Shown one piece after another: positions 61,252-64,000 of a stretch of 64,000 bases of DNA. Where the stretch lies: NCBI RefSeq assembly GCF_015594725.1, contig NZ_JADNRC010000002.1, forward strand, positions 186,001 to 250,000, given 5' to 3'. The translations under genes and the position numbers were made by a program. Position 1 is the stretch's first letter. Each line of letters starts with the position of its first letter. Below the pieces are notes generated by a model, which was given only the letters and a program-made list of their open reading frames with translations, was not told the origin of the DNA and did no database searches. This stretch comes from Flavobacterium sp. ALJ2 (lineage in GTDB: Bacteria; Bacteroidota; Bacteroidia; Flavobacteriales; Flavobacteriaceae).

Positions 61252-62319
61252 TTGAGGAAAATTTTATTGTTTTTACTGCTTTGTGTTTACACAGCCAATT
61301 ACAGTCAATCTGTTCGAAAATACTCTAATGAGTTCATGAACATTGGTGTAGATGCTGCAGCACTTGCCATGTCTAGCGCAGTCGTTGCATCTACTAATGA
61401 TGTAAATTCAGTTTACTGGAATCCTGCTGGCTTAGCCAATCTAGAGGACCATCAAGTGGCTTTAATGCACGCTAATTATTTTGCCAATATCGCACAATAT
61501 GATTATATTGGCTATGCTAGCCCAATAGATGATCGAAGTGCTTGGGGAATTTCATTAATTCGTTTTGGAGTAGATGATATTTTAAATACTACTGAACTGA
61601 TAGATAGCCAAGGAAACATTGACTACAATCGAATTAGCCTTTTTTCGACTGCCGATTACGGTTTTACCTTTTCATACGCAAGAAAATTACCTGTTCCCGG
61701 ATTTCAATATGGAGTAAATGCTAAAGTAATACGACGTATTATTGGAAAATTTGCCAACTCGTGGGGCTTCGGATTTGATTTAGGATTGCAATTTGAAAAA
61801 AATGACTGGCAATTTGGCTTAATGTTACGTGACATCACAACAACTTATAATGTTTGGAATATTGATGAGAAAGAATACAAAAAAATCTCTAATGCTATTC
61901 CTGGAGAAAATCAAGATTTACCTGAAAGCACCGAAATCACATTACCAAAAGCGCAATTAGGCTTAGCAAAGAAGTTCATAATAAGATATGATTATAGTAT
62001 TTTGGTTGCTACAAATATGAATATGCGTTTTGAGAGAACAAAAGACATAATTTCTAGTAACTTTGTAAGCATTGATCCTGCATTAGGGTTGGAATTTGGT
62101 TATACCAATCTTGTTTTTTTGAGAGCTGGAGTAGGAAATTTTCAAAATGTGACACAATTAGACAATTCTGAAAAAGTAGGCTTCCAACCTAACATCGGAC
62201 TTGGTTTTAAATATAAAGGCATTCAAATTGATTATGCTTTAACAGATTTAGGAAATCAAAGTGTTGCTTTATATTCTAATATATTTTCACTTAAAGTGGA
62301 TTTAGGCGTATTTAGATAA
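61252..62319 (+). CDS. PorV/PorQ-family outer-membrane protein
   Basis: A signal peptide (1-18) is followed by an outer-membrane barrel related to PorV/PorQ and FadL-like proteins. It has the family opening FMNIGVDAAALAMSSAVVA and VYWNPAGLANL. PorV shuttles type IX secretion substrates; members of the wider family may have other roles. The start codon is TTG. No type IX secretion gene is next to it here. A DUF4105 gene follows 52 bases downstream. Confidence 0.87.
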   Translation: MRKILLFLLLCVYTANYSQSVRKYSNEFMNIGVDAAALAMSSAVVASTNDVNSVYWNPAGLANLEDHQVALMHANYFANIAQYDYIGYASPIDDRSAWGISLIRFGVDDILNTTELIDSQGNIDYNRISLFSTADYGFTFSYARKLPVPGFQYGVNAKVIRRIIGKFANSWGFGFDLGLQFEKNDWQFGLMLRDITTTYNVWNIDEKEYKKISNAIPGENQDLPESTEITLPKAQLGLAKKFIIRYDYSILVATNMNMRFERTKDIISSNFVSIDPALGLEFGYTNLVFLRAGVGNFQNVTQLDNSEKVGFQPNIGLGFKYKGIQIDYALTDLGNQSVALYSNIFSLKVDLGVFR

Positions 62320-62371
62320 TAAAAAAATTACATATAAAAAGGGTATTGATAATTCATTTAAAAAAATATTT

Positions 62372-63511
62372 ATGAAAACGTATTCATCTAAAAAAGCATT
62401 CTTGTTGGTATTATTTTTTGCGTTTATCAATAATAGTTTCGGACAAAGCATTTTATTATCTAAGGACTCTAAAGCTAGTGTTTTAACTTGCGGAACTGGC
62501 AATGAACCCTACTCTCTTTTTGGCCACACAGCTATTAGAATACAGGATTCTATTAATGCTCTTGATATAGTATATAATTATGGTACTTTCGATTTCAGAA
62601 CTCCTAACTTTGTTGCTAAATTTACAAAAGGTGACTTACAATATTATGCTACCGCAAATTCCTATCTCGATTTTATTAATGAATACAACTTTACAAAACG
62701 TAGTGTTTACGAACAGGAATTAAATATTTCTGATAATTTAAAGCAAAAATTATTTGATAACTTAAACAAAACCCTGCTTTCTGAAGATAGGTTTTACACT
62801 TATAAATTTATTGATAAAAATTGTACTTCTATGGTTGTTGACATTCTTAATAAATCTTTGAATGGAACTGTAATTATAAAAAAAGGAGATACTGATAAAA
62901 CGTACAGAACCATTCTTTACCCATATTTTGATGGACATTTTTATGAAAAACTAGGTATCAGCATTATTTTTGGGAAAAAAGTAGATGAGCTTGGAACAAA
63001 AATATTTCTGCCTTTTGAACTAAAGAATAGCTTAAACAAAACAACTTTTCAAAATCACTCTTTAGTTAAACAAAACAAAACTATTCTATCTTTTGACAAA
63101 GAATCAAATCGCTCTTGGTGGAATAATTGGTATACTTACATCATTGTATTAGCATTTATCATCTTCATAAATAAAAGAAGTGTTGATACAATTTATCTTT
63201 TAACAATGGGGTTATTGGGACTGTTTTTTGTCTTTGTTGGTTTTTATTCCTTGCACAAAGAATTAGAATACAATTACAACATCCTATTATTTAGCCCTTT
63301 CTTATTAATTCTTTTGATTCTTAATCTAATGAAAAATAAAAAATGGACTTATCGTTTCTCACTAATTCATATAATTTCACTGATTGCTTATGGGTTATTT
63401 ATGATTAATAAGGCTTCGTTCTTTATCGTTTTACCTTTGATTATAACTAGCGGAGTTGTTCTGGTACGCGTAGCAATCAAGAACAAGAAACCAATCCCTA
63501 TTATCATTTAA
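62372..63511 (+). CDS. DUF4105 protein, Lnb-like lipoprotein N-acyltransferase candidate
   Basis: A signal peptide (1-24) precedes the DUF4105 domain (about 38-220; TCGTGNEPYSLFGHTAIRI, DIVYNYGTFDF, FIDKNCTSMV) with conserved His and Cys. About five membrane helices follow at the C-terminus (from about 250). I recall that DUF4105 proteins include Lnb, the lipoprotein N-acyltransferase reported in Bacteroides, which replaces Lnt in this phylum. The cysteine-histidine pair fits that thiol chemistry. Assignment to Lnb itself is inference. Confidence 0.8.
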   Translation: MKTYSSKKAFLLVLFFAFINNSFGQSILLSKDSKASVLTCGTGNEPYSLFGHTAIRIQDSINALDIVYNYGTFDFRTPNFVAKFTKGDLQYYATANSYLDFINEYNFTKRSVYEQELNISDNLKQKLFDNLNKTLLSEDRFYTYKFIDKNCTSMVVDILNKSLNGTVIIKKGDTDKTYRTILYPYFDGHFYEKLGISIIFGKKVDELGTKIFLPFELKNSLNKTTFQNHSLVKQNKTILSFDKESNRSWWNNWYTYIIVLAFIIFINKRSVDTIYLLTMGLLGLFFVFVGFYSLHKELEYNYNILLFSPFLLILLILNLMKNKKWTYRFSLIHIISLIAYGLFMINKASFFIVLPLIITSGVVLVRVAIKNKKPIPIII

Positions 63512-64000
63512 TTATTGCCCTCTATAAAATAAAACCGTAGTAATAGTTTTAAAAGTGATACTCATATCAAGAAAAATACTTCTGTGTTTGATATAATACA
63601 AATCGTATTGTAGTTTTATTAAACTTTCTTCTATTGATTCTCCATAGGAGTAATTTACTTGTGCCCATCCCGTAAGACCTGGTTTTATGATATGCCTTGT
63701 TTCATAAAATGGCATAACCTGAGCAATCTCTTTTACAAAAAATGGACGTTCTGGACGTGGACCTATAACTGCCATGTCCCCTTTTATAACGTTAATAAAC
63801 TGAGGCAGTTCATCTATTCTGGATTTACGCATTATTTTCCCAAAAGGGGTCACACGAACATCATTTGTAGCTGCAAAAGCGACTCCTTTTGATTCCGAAT
63901 TCTTTACCATTGTTCGGAATTTATATATTTTGAAAACTGCTCCGTCTTTTCCTATCCTTTCTTGGGTATAAAAAAGTTTTCCTCTATTACCTATACAATT
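63512..64000 (-). CDS. bacterial sugar transferase (WcaJ-like), partial at window edge
   Basis: The frame runs open to the window end, so 162 C-terminal residues are present. They start with NCIGNRGKLFYTQERIGKDG and FKIYKFRTM, the initial region of the polyprenyl-phosphate sugar phosphotransferase domain. The core follows with SRIDELPQFINVIKGDMAVIGPRP and HIIKPGLTGWAQVNY. Such enzymes load the first sugar onto undecaprenyl phosphate for capsule or O-antigen. An apparent ATG at 63910 is internal, since the domain continues upstream. Confidence 0.93.
   Translation of the reverse strand, partial: NCIGNRGKLFYTQERIGKDGAVFKIYKFRTMVKNSESKGVAFAATNDVRVTPFGKIMRKSRIDELPQFINVIKGDMAVIGPRPERPFFVKEIAQVMPFYETRHIIKPGLTGWAQVNYSYGESIEESLIKLQYDLYYIKHRSIFLDMSITFKTITTVLFYRGQ

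Noticed and set aside
1..64000. CRISPR arrays, prophage, IS transposases or rRNA operon
   Set aside because: No regularly spaced repeats, transposase, integrase, capsid or rRNA-like sequence was found on either strand.

Overview
The window is chromosomal DNA from a member of the Bacteroidota, most likely Flavobacterium or a close relative. The DNA is AT-rich. Many genes are preceded by the Bacteroidota sigma-A -7 box TAnnTTTG rather than an E. coli-type promoter, and Shine-Dalgarno sequences are largely absent. Lineage markers include a HmuY/TonB-receptor pair, a PorV/PorQ-family protein, DUF6607, DUF4105 and DUF4369 proteins, SusC/carboxypeptidase-like receptors and TIGR03643. Most of the window is ordinary core genome; no phage, insertion sequence or CRISPR array was seen.

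Layout. 1-12055: the tail of a sigma-70-family factor, a TonB-type energy transducer, an M48 peptidase, lipA, gap, a TPR hybrid histidine kinase, the lpxK/purine nucleoside phosphorylase pair, a Nif3-like protein, a coiled-coil protein whose zinc ribbon has lost its cysteines, an alpha/beta hydrolase and an RluF-like pseudouridine synthase. 12056-12979: a non-coding stretch holding a decayed cystatin-like small gene. 12980-15339: folD and ffh. 15660-20239: an MBOAT O-acyltransferase with two exported SGNH hydrolases, probably acetylating a cell-envelope polysaccharide. 20506-24754: a haem-uptake locus (HmuY lipoprotein and TonB receptor) divergent from a DUF6607 gene. 24899-25305: a consensus promoter, a compact structured RNA candidate bounded by direct repeats, and a small unknown protein. 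25360-37354: argS, a second TonB-dependent receptor, cutC, fabH, an S9D peptidase, an ABC ATPase, and OmpA-like and lipocalin-like lipoproteins. 37540-46121: htpG, four small membrane protein genes (EamA, DoxX-like, aquaporin, GlsB), a decayed sterol-desaturase gene, TIGR03643, an M61 peptidase and a DUF4369 lipoprotein. 46262-46692: three tandem tRNA-Thr genes, each with its own promoter and terminator. 46770-54047: manA, a Bcp peroxiredoxin, queD, idi, exported msrB/msrA, an unknown gene and an FAD oxidoreductase. 54101-59414: recQ, then kdsD-tatC-CMD-lptB. 59475-64000: a GH25 lysozyme, pssA, a PorV/PorQ-family protein, a DUF4105 (Lnb-like) protein and the end of a sugar transferase.

How the genes fit together. 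Cell-envelope functions dominate: LPS (lpxK, kdsD, lptB), phospholipid (pssA, fabH), lipoproteins (DUF4105, OmpA, HmuY), TonB-driven import, polysaccharide acetylation and periplasmic methionine-sulfoxide repair.

The observations most worth a second look are the structured RNA with leader peptide at 24899-25069, the two decayed genes at 12307-12516 and 42410-42913, the LysM domain inserted inside an SGNH hydrolase, and two proteins (RecQ and the zinc-ribbon protein) that kept their fold region but lost every zinc-binding cysteine.
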